NCBI GenBank assembly: GCA_001899635.1
Contig: MKVQ01000005.1
Location: 621,114 to 685,113, forward strand
Length of the DNA: 64,000 nt
Source of the DNA: Myxococcales bacterium 68-20
GTDB lineage: Bacteria; Myxococcota_A; Polyangia; Polyangiales; Polyangiaceae
Reading direction: 5' to 3'
Positions 32,892 through 41,583 of the stretch are shown piece after piece. Within the stretch, counting starts at the first letter, position 1. Each line of letters begins with the position of its first letter. The position numbers and the translations under genes were made by a program. The notes beneath the pieces were generated by a model, which saw nothing but the letters and a program-made list of their open reading frames with translations, had not been told where the DNA came from and did no database searches.

Positions 32892-34061
32892 CTACTCGGC
32901 TGTGTGATCGATCGTGGCCGGGCGTTCGAACGTGATGCGCGTGGACTGCTTGCGGACGCGCCGGTAGCCGAGGATGTGGAACATGTCGTGACGGTAGACC
33001 TGCGTCACGCGCTCCTCGACGACGAGTCGCGAAGGCTGCTCGGGATCGCGGGCGATGCCCGGGAGCAGGTGGAGGAAGCGATCGAGCTTCATGTGACGGA
33101 GGACCTCCGACACGCGCATGCGTGTGGAGCTCATCTCGCGTCCCCAGAAGAAGCCGTCCGCGCCCTGCCCTTGATAGAGCGGCAGGATCACCATGCCGTC
33201 CTTCGGCGCGCGCACCTCGCCGTGGCGGGTCCGCGCAAGGAGCTGCCCGGCACGCGCGCGCGCGAGGTTGAGGAAGCCGGGCTCCATCACGAACGCGTCG
33301 TCCGCGGTAATCGCGTGGCGCGAGACGACCTCCATCACGCGCGGGAGATCGCCGCGGCGGCGGTCGAGCAGTGCGTGGGCAGCGCCCGTCTCGGTGAGGA
33401 GGCCCGAGCCGAAGAGGCCGGCGGACTCGGCGCCGAGGAGGACGACCGCCTCGAGGTTGTCGACGGACCCCGGATCGTCGTGCTGACCGCCCTCGACCGC
33501 GAAGGTCGCGCAGCCCTGTTGTGTGAAGTAGGCGGTGAGGACGCCGTCGAGCGCCTCCTCCAGGCCCATGAGCAGCGGCAGCGGGATCACGCTCGCGAAC
33601 TTGCGCTGCTTCAGCGTGTCGCCGAAGAGGATGAACGGGAGGCCGTGCGCGCTCGTCGTGTGGAGGTCGATCAGGTAGACCGGGCCGCGCGCGCGTGCGA
33701 TCGCTGCGCGGATCGCGGCGAGTAGCTCGAGCTGCTCGTGGTCCTCCGCGTCGAGCGCCTCGCCGCTGCGGGCACGCGCCTCGAGGTCGGCGATGCGCTC
33801 GTTCGTCCAGACGCGGTTCATGTCGCGCTCGCGGTAGCGAATGCCGAGTCGCATCGCGCCGAGATTGCCGGCGAAGGCGACGAGCTCGCCCATCACGCGG
33901 CCCTGACGGCGCGTGAGCGTGGCGAGGGCGCGGCGGACGGCGCTGAGCCCGGCGTGCTCGTTGCCGTGGATGCCGGCGACGACGATGAGTGTTGGACCGG
34001 GCGCGTCTCCGACGACGCGCCCAATCTCTCGCCCCTCCGGCAAATCGTACGCGGCGCTCAT
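32892..34061 (-). CDS. AstE/aspartoacylase-like M14 amidohydrolase
   Basis: 389 aa from ATG 34061, which overlaps the stop of the GCS2-CBS gene (ATGA). The succinylglutamate-desuccinylase/aspartoacylase core is clear: VVAGIHGNEHAGLSAV (zinc ligands His32 and Glu35), NLGAMRLGIRYRERDMNRVW, YLIDLHTTSAHG (third ligand His) and ATFAVEGGQHDDPGSV (catalytic Glu). Such enzymes cut an N-acyl amide bond of an amino acid. The C-terminal part has FFWGREMSSTRMR. Last gene of a three-gene minus-strand operon, so it probably processes the product of the ligase in front of it. Confidence 0.92.
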   Translation of the reverse strand: MSAAYDLPEGREIGRVVGDAPGPTLIVVAGIHGNEHAGLSAVRRALATLTRRQGRVMGELVAFAGNLGAMRLGIRYRERDMNRVWTNERIADLEARARSGEALDAEDHEQLELLAAIRAAIARARGPVYLIDLHTTSAHGLPFILFGDTLKQRKFASVIPLPLLMGLEEALDGVLTAYFTQQGCATFAVEGGQHDDPGSVDNLEAVVLLGAESAGLFGSGLLTETGAAHALLDRRRGDLPRVMEVVSRHAITADDAFVMEPGFLNLARARAGQLLARTRHGEVRAPKDGMVILPLYQGQGADGFFWGREMSSTRMRVSEVLRHMKLDRFLHLLPGIARDPEQPSRLVVEERVTQVYRHDMFHILGYRRVRKQSTRITFERPATIDHTAE

Positions 34062-36238
34062 CGAGACGGTCTCCTGACCCCCTGTGGTCCTGCCGTGTGA
34101 TCGATCGCCTTCTCCCGCGTGGAGCTCTTCACGGAAGGCTCTTCGAGCGGTTCGAGAGCACCGATCTTCTGCTCGAGGAGATCGGCGGCGATGCCCATGA
34201 AGTCTTCCTCCATGACCATCGCAACGATGCGTCCATCCTTCACCACAGGCAAGCACCCAATGCGGTGCCGTCGCATCAGCGCGATCGCATCGAGCGTGGA
34301 GGTCTCGGGGGAGACGGTGACCAAATCTCGCTTCATCACCTCGCTCACCGTCACGTTCGCGGGCACGTTCGCCGGCACGTTCGCTGGCACAGGGGCTGGC
34401 GGAGAAGGTGCGCTCCCGAGCTTCTCGAGGTCCGCGATGAGGGACGCGGAGCTGTCGGAGCGCGGAAGCATGGCTGAGCTCTCGCTTCGCGGCAGCATCG
34501 CGGTGCTGTCCGTACGCGCGCCTGGGAGGTTCGCGAAGTGACGGAGCACGGCGCGCGAGGTCACCAAACCGACGAGCTTGCCGTTCTCGTCCTCGACCGG
34601 CAGGTGGCGAATGCGCTCCCAGCTCATGATGTCGGCGGCAAGCTCGACCGGATCGTTCGGATGGACGATCACGAGATCGGTCTGCATGTACTGCGAGACC
34701 TTCGCCCAGCCCGTACGCCGGGCCGACATCTCGTCGAGCCGAGCGCGCTCCCACTCGGCCACCGGACGCCCCGCATCCTGGCGCGCGATCGTCGCCGCGA
34801 CGAGCGCGGTGAGGTGCTCGCCGTGCGAGCCCTTTGCCTTCATGTCCGCGAGCGAGCGGAGCGCCCAGCGACTGCCGGTGTGGAGCGAGCGCACGCGCTT
34901 CTCGATGATGCCGAGGTACTTCTTCCCGTCCGCGTCGTCGACCCCCGCGCGTGCGAGGCCGGCCTCGGCGATGGGGAGCAGGCGCTCGAGCACGAACGGC
35001 TGCGCGATCACCTCCTCACCGTCGAGCCAGGAGAACCGAGCCGCGAGCCCGTCGCGCGCGGCGTTGTAGAAGTTCGCCTGCGCCTGGTCGAAGTCCATGC
35101 GCGACGGCAGATCCTCGATCGTCGCGCAGAGCTCGCGCATGAGGCCGATCCAGAACGCGGCGTTCGCGACCTCGTCGACGATCGACGGGCCCGAAGGGAG
35201 CGCGCGGAGCTCGATGCGCAGATGCGGCTTGCCGCTCGCAGAGATGCCGTAGCAGGCGCGGTTCCAGCGGTAGATCGTTCCGCTGTGGAGGCGGAGGGCG
35301 CGCAGCTCGGGGACGCCGCCGCCGTCGAGGACCATCATCGAGTCCTCGTCGACGCTCATCCCGACGAGCGGGCGGAAGCGGGTCACGTTCTCCTTGAAGA
35401 TGCCGACCGCGCCGCCGTGCGTCGCCCAGCCCTTCCCGAACGACACGCGCGGCGCGTCCTGACGTGCGTGGAGCGTGCGCGTGCGGATGTCGCAGGACTG
35501 CTCGAAGAGCGCGATGCGCGTCTCTGCCCAGAGACGCTTGCCGAACAACGTGGGGGAGTTGGTCCCGATCGCGAGCGTCGGTGCGAGCACGAGCTGCGCG
35601 ACGTCGTAGTCGTGACCGAAGCGGCTCGGATCGATCGACTGGAGATGGACCTGGAAGCTCGCGTTGCACGCCTCGAACATCAGCGAGTCGTGCTTCGCGA
35701 CGAGCTCGTCGAGGCCCTTGATCGCGATGTCGTAGCCGTCGCCCTTCGCCGCGCGCATCACGCGGTTGAGCGTGAGGTAGCGCGGGTTCGGCACCATGTT
35801 CTCGAGTGACAGGTCCGTGCGCGCGAGCGTGGGGAGGATCCCGGCGAGCACCGGCTGGACGTCGAGCTCGGAGGCGACGGCCTGGACGCGCGCGTAGAGC
35901 TGGACGAGCTGCGCCTCCATCCTTGCGAGCCCGGCGCCCTCGAGCGCCTGCGGGTCGGCGTTCATCTCGAGGTTGAAGAGCCCGAGCTCGGTGGTGAAGT
36001 GCGGATCGGCGACCCGGTCGATCAGCTCGAGCGCCGTCGGCGACGCGTTGTAGGCGCGGTCGACGAGGAACATCTCCTGCTCGGCGCCGATCGTGGAGAT
36101 GCCGGTCTCGAACCGGCCCTCGGCAAGCATCCGCTCGAGCGCGCGGAGGTCGGTGAGCAGGGCCCGCACGTAGCGCGCGCGTTCCGCGCCCTGGAGCTCG
36201 CCGGCGGTGGTCTTGTCGTTGAGGGGGCCGATTTCCAT
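34058..36238 (-). CDS. GCS2-type carboxylate-amine ligase fused to a CBS pair
   Basis: 726 aa. Residues 1 to about 470 are a glutamate-cysteine-ligase-2-like domain (STIGAEQEMFLVD, FNLEMNADPQAL, AIGTNSPTLFGKRLW, HLRIELRALPSGPSIVDEVANA). This family joins an amino acid gamma-carboxylate to an amine with ATP. Two CBS modules follow (starting near 517 and 632), which commonly bind adenine nucleotides. The linker between them holds short repeats, AMLPRSESS/AMLPRSDSS near 578-597 and PANV three times near 616-627. An allosteric AMP/ATP sensor on a peptide-ligase is the inference. It starts 2 bp after the esterase stop and overlaps the AstE-like gene. Confidence 0.9.
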   Translation of the reverse strand: MEIGPLNDKTTAGELQGAERARYVRALLTDLRALERMLAEGRFETGISTIGAEQEMFLVDRAYNASPTALELIDRVADPHFTTELGLFNLEMNADPQALEGAGLARMEAQLVQLYARVQAVASELDVQPVLAGILPTLARTDLSLENMVPNPRYLTLNRVMRAAKGDGYDIAIKGLDELVAKHDSLMFEACNASFQVHLQSIDPSRFGHDYDVAQLVLAPTLAIGTNSPTLFGKRLWAETRIALFEQSCDIRTRTLHARQDAPRVSFGKGWATHGGAVGIFKENVTRFRPLVGMSVDEDSMMVLDGGGVPELRALRLHSGTIYRWNRACYGISASGKPHLRIELRALPSGPSIVDEVANAAFWIGLMRELCATIEDLPSRMDFDQAQANFYNAARDGLAARFSWLDGEEVIAQPFVLERLLPIAEAGLARAGVDDADGKKYLGIIEKRVRSLHTGSRWALRSLADMKAKGSHGEHLTALVAATIARQDAGRPVAEWERARLDEMSARRTGWAKVSQYMQTDLVIVHPNDPVELAADIMSWERIRHLPVEDENGKLVGLVTSRAVLRHFANLPGARTDSTAMLPRSESSAMLPRSDSSASLIADLEKLGSAPSPPAPVPANVPANVPANVTVSEVMKRDLVTVSPETSTLDAIALMRRHRIGCLPVVKDGRIVAMVMEEDFMGIAADLLEQKIGALEPLEEPSVKSSTREKAIDHTAGPQGVRRPSR

Positions 36239-36239
36239 C

Positions 36240-36998
36240 TTAGACCTGCACCGCTCTTTCGACCTTCTTCGGCGCGGTCCAGTCGTCGAGATACTTCGGT
36301 AGCTTCGCGCGCCACGTCACCCAATCGTGATCGACGTTGCCCCACGACTCGACCCAGTTCGGGATCCCCTTGTCGCCGAGAACGCTCCCCATCCGGAAGC
36401 TCTCGCCGATGTTCTCCCACTTGCCCTCGCCCGACGCGAGATGGATGTAGCGCGTGCGGAGGAGGTCGAGGTGAGGGCCCGCGAGCGTGGGCACGAAGTG
36501 CAGCGGTGACGAGACACGGTAGTAGTCCGTCGGCTGCGGATGATCGATGAAGCGCAGGAGCTCGTAGCTCCCGCTCATCCCGAGCGCGCGGTGGAACAGA
36601 TCGGGGAAGCGGCAGGTCACCGCCACGGCGTGAAACGCACCGATCGATGCCCCCGTCGTCCAGATCGGAATGTCCGGCGTCTTGCAGTCCGTGCGGATCG
36701 CGGGGACGACCTCGTGCTTCACGTACTGATGAAACTGGTTCATCACGTACATGCGGTGCTCGACATGCTGCTGCTTGTCGAAGAACACGCGGCCCGCGAT
36801 GCTGTCACACGAGTAGACCTTGATGCGTCCGGCAGCGAGCAGCGGCTCGAGCACCTGGATCATCTTGAAGCGCTCGACCTCCTCGGCATCCCCGCCGGCC
36901 GTGGGGAAGAGGAGGATCGGCTGACCGGAGAACCCCCAGCGCGCGAGCGTCGTGTCGCACTGCAAGCGTGACGAGTACCAATGAGACTTCTCGAACAT
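36240..36998 (-). CDS. esterase-family protein (alpha/beta hydrolase fold), copy 1
   Basis: 252 aa. Serine elbow TTGASIGAFHA (G-x-S-x-G), then a region with HRALGMSGSYELLRF, and the C-terminal catalytic histidine in GNVDHDWVTW. This is the esterase-D/Fes type fold. It is the first gene of the esterase, GCS2-CBS, AstE-like operon. A second esterase in the downstream ATP-grasp operon carries closely similar motifs. The substrate may be an ester or an activated amide of the ligase product; that is an inference. Confidence 0.9.
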   Translation of the reverse strand: MFEKSHWYSSRLQCDTTLARWGFSGQPILLFPTAGGDAEEVERFKMIQVLEPLLAAGRIKVYSCDSIAGRVFFDKQQHVEHRMYVMNQFHQYVKHEVVPAIRTDCKTPDIPIWTTGASIGAFHAVAVTCRFPDLFHRALGMSGSYELLRFIDHPQPTDYYRVSSPLHFVPTLAGPHLDLLRTRYIHLASGEGKWENIGESFRMGSVLGDKGIPNWVESWGNVDHDWVTWRAKLPKYLDDWTAPKKVERAVQV

Positions 36999-37337
36999 GC
37001 ATCCCTGCCCTGCCCCGGAGAGGACGGGCCCTCACCAACCCCAACCGAAGAGCTTGTGATCCGTCGTAGCGGCGCGCGGGCCCCGTCGCAAGTAAACCCT
37101 GAAACCCCGCGCATTTGAGACATCCCGGAGCCGAGCTGGAGGCCTCGGCGCGTGGCCAAATCGGCTCCGGCCGAGCTAGCTATCCTCACGGGACACATGG
37201 GCTTCGCGTCGGTCGCCGGGCCCCCGCGGCCCCTCCCTCGCCGGGGCACGCCATGCTCGTCGGTCGACCGTCACCAGACCCGAGGAAGTCGAGTCGGTGC
37301 GGGGCCCTCGACGCTCGTGATAAATCTTGTCGCGGGC
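36999..37337. other. divergent promoter region between esterase and kinase genes
   Basis: No gene. Holds the promoters of the minus-strand operon and the plus-strand kinase. The kinase frame is open from 37152 but without family-like sequence before 37338. Confidence 0.5.
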
Positions 37338-39425
37338 ATGGTGGAGCATCGGCCGTCGGGCTGGATCGGCGCGGTCCTGCAAGGCAAGTGGCGGATCGAG
37401 GCGAAGATCGCCCGTGGCGGCGTCGCGACCGTCTTCCGCGCGACGCACCGGCGAGGTCAGGTCGCCGCGATCAAGATCATGCACCCCGAGCTCGCGCAGA
37501 ACGCCGACGTGCGGAGCCGCTTCCTCCGTGAGGGCTATGCCGCAAACAAGGTCGGGCATCCCGGCGTCGTGCGCGTCCTCGACGACGACGTGACCTCCGA
37601 CGGCACGGCGTACATCGTGATGGAGCTGCTCGAGCACGGCGAGGAGCTTGAGGACATGCGCGAACGGAGCGGCGGGTTCCTCCCCGTCCAGGACGTGGCC
37701 CGCATCTGCGACCAGGTCCTCGAGGTCCTCGCGGCCGCGCACGAGCAGGGCATCATCCATCGCGACATCAAGCCGGAGAACATCTTCGTCCTCGAAGGCG
37801 GCTCGGTGAAGGTGCTCGACTTCGGGATCGCGCACATCAAGGAGGCGGCCGCCGCTTCCGGAGAGCGGACGGCCACGGGGCTCCTGCTCGGCACGCCGGA
37901 GTACATGGCGCCGGAGCAAGCGCTCGGGAAGCGCGGACAGATCGACGCGCACACCGACGTCTATGCCGTCGGCGCGACGATGTTCACGCTCCTCTCGGGC
38001 GAGGCCGTCCACGTACAGGACACGCTGAGCGCCTTGCTGATGGCCACATCGACCCGGCAGGCGCGGACGCTTGCGTCGACGCGCGTCGGGAAGACGATCC
38101 CGCGCGAGGTGATCGCGATCGTCGACAAGGCGCTCGCCCTCGAGAAGCATCGACGCTGGCGGAGCGCGAGCGAGATGCGGGACGCGCTCCGGAAGGCCGT
38201 GCCGCAGGAGGTTCCGTCCAGGCCGTCGCTCGCGCCGCCCGCGACGACGCCGCAGAGCGGCGCGAAGGCGGAGACGGCACCGCCCCCCGCCGACGCCGCG
38301 CCTCCGCAGAAGGCGATCTCGCTGAAGCCCCCGCCGATGCAGAAGCTGCAGCGCATCCCGCTGCCGTCGGCGCCGCCGCCGGGACCGGGAACGACGGCAC
38401 CGAGAGCACTGGTGAAGATCCCGGCGCCCTCGGCCGTGCCCGGCGCCACGTCGCGCGCGGGTGTAAAGGTCCCCGCGCCCGGTGTTCCCGCGATCCCGCC
38501 GGGCGCAGGCGTGAAGATGCACGCGCCGCCCGCGATCACGCCGGGCTCGGGCGTGAAGGTCCCCACGTCGCCGCCACCGCGTGCGTCGCGGCCACCTCCA
38601 GCTCCGCTGGCGGCGCGGCCGGTCGCGAACAAGCCTCCGGCGTCGCTCGCTCCTTCGTCGGAGCCGAAGAGCGATCCCCCTCCGCCGTCGTCAGGACGGA
38701 CCTCCGTCGTCGGTGCGCCTTCGCCGTCGCATTCCGAGCGCACCGTCGTGCGCCCGCCGCGCGCCGCTCCGGCGGCCGACTTCCGCGCGCCGATCGACGG
38801 GAGCCTCGAGTCCGCCTCGCTCCCCACGCCGTACGACGCGAACGATCCGTGGACCGCCGAGTTCACCGACGGCGACATGGAAGGCCCGACCGTCTCGACG
38901 ACGGAGTCGCCGGCGCTGCGCTCCCTCCCTCCCCTCCCTCGATCCGTCGCGCAGTCGGCGGAAGCGACACACGCTCTTCCCGCTCCCCCGATCGCCCGCG
39001 CGGCGAGCAGCATCGCCGCCACTCCCGGCCCGGCGTTCGTCGCCGAAGACACCAGGCGCACGGTGCGCCTCGATCGACCGGGAACCGACGGCGCAGTCGA
39101 CCCGAGGCAGCTCACGCCGTTCGCGCCGTTCCATTTCGAGCGAGAAGGTGGCGGCTCAATCCTTCCGCCGCCACCACGACGAGCCGAGCGCGATGCCATT
39201 TCGCGCACCGCGCCGGTCCTGTCGTCCGTCGACGCGCACATGCGCGAGGCGGCGGGGCCGATGGCGAGGGGACAGGCTGGCTGGCTCCCGCATCAGGTGT
39301 CGCCGCGGCTGCCCCCGCCGGAGGCAACGAAGCCGCAGGCCATACGGCTCGCGGAGCTCGCCCTCGCCGCGCTCGTGGTGATCACGCTCTCGATCGGCGG
39401 CTGCATCCTGCTCCGGCATCGCTGA
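37338..39425 (+). CDS. eukaryotic-type Ser/Thr protein kinase with C-terminal membrane anchor
   Basis: 695 aa from ATG 37338, just before the kinase domain. Subdomain marks: G-loop IARGGVATVF (26-33), Lys46 in VAAIKIMHP, HRDIKPEN at 141-148, DFGIAH at 161-166, GTPEYMAPEQ, and DVYAVGATMFTLLSGE. A tail of about 370 residues, very rich in Pro and Ala, holds a repeated word of the type (S/G)VKVPAPG. One transmembrane segment closes the protein (LALAALVVITLSIGGCILL). Typical of Myxococcota PSTKs. It faces the AMP-sensing ligase operon across a divergent promoter. Confidence 0.95.
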   Translation: MVEHRPSGWIGAVLQGKWRIEAKIARGGVATVFRATHRRGQVAAIKIMHPELAQNADVRSRFLREGYAANKVGHPGVVRVLDDDVTSDGTAYIVMELLEHGEELEDMRERSGGFLPVQDVARICDQVLEVLAAAHEQGIIHRDIKPENIFVLEGGSVKVLDFGIAHIKEAAAASGERTATGLLLGTPEYMAPEQALGKRGQIDAHTDVYAVGATMFTLLSGEAVHVQDTLSALLMATSTRQARTLASTRVGKTIPREVIAIVDKALALEKHRRWRSASEMRDALRKAVPQEVPSRPSLAPPATTPQSGAKAETAPPPADAAPPQKAISLKPPPMQKLQRIPLPSAPPPGPGTTAPRALVKIPAPSAVPGATSRAGVKVPAPGVPAIPPGAGVKMHAPPAITPGSGVKVPTSPPPRASRPPPAPLAARPVANKPPASLAPSSEPKSDPPPPSSGRTSVVGAPSPSHSERTVVRPPRAAPAADFRAPIDGSLESASLPTPYDANDPWTAEFTDGDMEGPTVSTTESPALRSLPPLPRSVAQSAEATHALPAPPIARAASSIAATPGPAFVAEDTRRTVRLDRPGTDGAVDPRQLTPFAPFHFEREGGGSILPPPPRRAERDAISRTAPVLSSVDAHMREAAGPMARGQAGWLPHQVSPRLPPPEATKPQAIRLAELALAALVVITLSIGGCILLRHR

Positions 39426-39466
39426 CGCGCGACGCGGAACAGGAAGCGCTCGCCGATCGTGTGGCC

Positions 39467-39925
39467 TCAGCCCTTCAGCTTCGCGATGTCGTCGAGCACG
39501 GCCTTCTCGTGCCCGTTCGGATCGACCTTCGTGTAGACCTTGCGAACGACGCCGCTCGGATCGACGAGGAACGTGGTGCGGTCCCAGTACATCGTCCCCT
39601 TCCATTCGGACTGGCCGACGCCGAGCGCACCGAGGAGCTTCGTCTCCGGATCGGCGAGGAGCTCGATCGAGAACGAGAACTTGTTGCAGAAGTCCTTGTG
39701 CGACGACACGTCGTCCGCGCTGAGACCGACGACGACCACCCCCGCAGCATCGTAGTCCGCCTTGGTCGCAGTGAAGGACTTGCCCTGGATCGTGCAGCCC
39801 GGGGTGTCGTCCTTCGGGTAGACGTAGAGCACGAGCCACTTCCCGGCGTAGCTCGCGTTGGTCTTCGTCTGTGCGTCCTGGTTCTCGAGACTGAACTCGG
39901 GGAGCTTCTGGCCGGCGTCGATCAT
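39467..39925 (-). CDS. peroxiredoxin of the BCP/PrxQ type, apparently one-Cys
   Basis: 152 aa. YPKDDTPGCTIQGKSF holds the peroxidatic Cys44 in the P-x-x-x-T-x-x-C motif; the resolving Cys five residues later, usual in BCP, is Lys here. The only other Cys is in SHKDFCNKF (about 80), a position that resolves in some PrxQ proteins. It reduces peroxides with a thiol reductant. It faces the kinase gene convergently. Confidence 0.93.
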   Translation of the reverse strand: MIDAGQKLPEFSLENQDAQTKTNASYAGKWLVLYVYPKDDTPGCTIQGKSFTATKADYDAAGVVVVGLSADDVSSHKDFCNKFSFSIELLADPETKLLGALGVGQSEWKGTMYWDRTTFLVDPSGVVRKVYTKVDPNGHEKAVLDDIAKLKG

Positions 39926-40030
39926 GGACGGTGGTCTATCACGAAGGCCTCGTGGAGAACGCCGGGTGGGTGCACGATTCCCGTGTCACGGCATGACGGC
40001 TGCACGAGGAGCGCTCGGAGTCGGGAGCCA

Positions 40031-41422
40031 ATGGCCGAAGCGCGCAGGAATCACGGTGGATCGCTCGTCGGGTCGCGGGATCGCCTGGATCGCCGACGTG
40101 GATCCCGCGGGCACCTGCGGGCCATCGCGACGGTCGTCGCGCTCGCATGGGCGGTCGGCTGCTCGAGCGCAACGAGCAACGACAGCGCGCCTCTCGATGA
40201 CTCGAGCACCACGCCTCCCGAGGCGACGGACGTCGGCGCGCCGACCGATCCGACGACACCGCCGAAGCCCGACGGCTCTTGTCGCTCGGCGGCCGAATGT
40301 GAATCAGGAGTGTGCAAGGACTCCGCTTGCGTTGCCCCTTCCCCCACCGACGGCGTGAAGAACGGCGATGAGACGGACGTCGACTGCGGAGGGACCGCCG
40401 CGCCGAAGTGCGCCACTGGCAAGACGTGCAAGGCACATGGGGACTGCGAGACCGACGCGTGCCCTTCGGGGATCTGCGCCGCCTCGCGAAGCTGCCGCCA
40501 GCACTTCGGCGGTGACACCTGCGGCGTGCGCGAGGTCGACGATCCGGCGCGGGCCCACGAGGACTGTTGCGTCTCGATCCAGCCGGGCAACAAGCCGTAC
40601 CGCCTCGACAAGTACCTCATCACCGCCGGGCGCATGCGCGCGTTCATCGAAGCCGTCGGCGGCAACGCTCGCAGCTGGGCCCAGGCGAATCGCGCGCTCT
40701 TGCCGGCGGAGTGGTCCGACACCTGGGACAACTCCCTCCCCGCGAACGAGGTCGACGTCGTCCAGCTCATCGGGACCGGTCAGGGCGCGAACGCCTACTG
40801 GAACACGCAGGGGCGCGCGAACGGCTGCTACGCCAAGGGAATGGGCGGCCCGACGTACTGGCATCCGGCCGACAAGCTCCTCGCCTACTCGGACGACGTC
40901 CGCGGCTGGACGAAGGACGAGCTCGACACCAAGACGCTCAACTGCGCGCCGCGGGCGCTCTTCGTCGCGTTCTGCGCGTGGGACGGCGGGCGCCTGCCGA
41001 CGTACCAGGAGTGGCTCTACGCGATCCGCGGCGAGGAGACCGAAGCCGCGCGCCCGTTCCCGTGGGGCACCGACACGAACATCTCCGCGCGAGCGTCGTA
41101 CAACTTCAACTACGCGTGGCCTCCGCCGCGCGCCGGCGTGCCGCTCGCGAACGACGGCATGCCGATCGATCGCGCCTACCAGGTCGCCGCTCCCGGGCGG
41201 TTCCCGACGGGCAACGGACCGTTCGGCCACGCCGATCTCCTCGGGCTCGTCGAGACGTTCGTCGCCGGCAATGCGTCGGGCGCCAACCTCGAGCGAGGCG
41301 GCGTCCGCCAATACGCCTTCCAGGAGGCGTACTACGGAGTCGAGAAGTACGGCTCGCCGAAGACGTGGGGCCACTACATCAGCCACTACGCCGTCGGCGC
41401 CCGCTGCGCGCGCCCGCTCTGA
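40031..41422 (+). CDS. Cys-rich FGE-sulfatase-fold lipoprotein
   Basis: 463 aa from ATG 40031. A basic N-terminus precedes a signal with lipobox AWAVGC (Cys44). Residues 80-160 form a Cys-rich module (CRSAAECESGVCKDSAC, CATGKTCKAHGDCETDAC) like those in myxobacterial surface proteins. The FGE-type domain follows: YRLDKYLITAGRMRAFIEA, LFVAFCAWDGGRLPTYQEW, PFPWGTDTN, GHADLLGLVETFVAG, and YAVGARC at the end. The catalytic Cys pair is not present. Third protein of this fold here. A strong hairpin terminator follows. Confidence 0.85.
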   Translation: MAEARRNHGGSLVGSRDRLDRRRGSRGHLRAIATVVALAWAVGCSSATSNDSAPLDDSSTTPPEATDVGAPTDPTTPPKPDGSCRSAAECESGVCKDSACVAPSPTDGVKNGDETDVDCGGTAAPKCATGKTCKAHGDCETDACPSGICAASRSCRQHFGGDTCGVREVDDPARAHEDCCVSIQPGNKPYRLDKYLITAGRMRAFIEAVGGNARSWAQANRALLPAEWSDTWDNSLPANEVDVVQLIGTGQGANAYWNTQGRANGCYAKGMGGPTYWHPADKLLAYSDDVRGWTKDELDTKTLNCAPRALFVAFCAWDGGRLPTYQEWLYAIRGEETEAARPFPWGTDTNISARASYNFNYAWPPPRAGVPLANDGMPIDRAYQVAAPGRFPTGNGPFGHADLLGLVETFVAGNASGANLERGGVRQYAFQEAYYGVEKYGSPKTWGHYISHYAVGARCARPL

Positions 41423-41460
41423 ATGACCGAGCGTGATTCGAAATCACGCTCGGCCCATTC
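41421..41460. terminator. bidirectional hairpin terminator
   Basis: CCGAGCGTGATT (41427-41438) pairs perfectly with AATCACGCTCGG (41442-41453); outside it GAATG and CATTC extend the stem. It lies between the convergent FGE-fold gene and the ATP-grasp operon. Confidence 0.75.
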
Positions 41461-41476
41461 AGGCCCTTCTCATCAC

Positions 41477-41568
41477 GGGGCGGCACGCGCCGCCCCGCCC
41501 CGAAAGAGCGCGGTCTTTCGGGGTCCCCACCCCACGCGGGCTCGCTTCGCGAGCTAGATCGCGAAGCG
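41477..41568. repeat. three further perfect hairpins in series
   Basis: GGGGCGGC/GCCGCCCC at 41477-41496 (8 bp, loop 4), CCCCGAAAGA/TCTTTCGGGG at 41498-41523 (10 bp, loop 6), CGCTTCGCGA/TCGCGAAGCG at 41543-41568 (10 bp, loop 6). They follow the terminator above, so four hairpins fill the 160-bp gap. None has a T-run. Confidence 0.9.
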
Positions 41569-41583
41569 CGACCGGCTCTCGAG

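Noticed and set aside
38849-40030. Upstream extension of the FGE-fold lipoprotein frame at 40031-41422
   Set aside because: It passes through the kinase tail and antisense of the peroxiredoxin; the lipoprotein signal right after ATG 40031 marks the true start.
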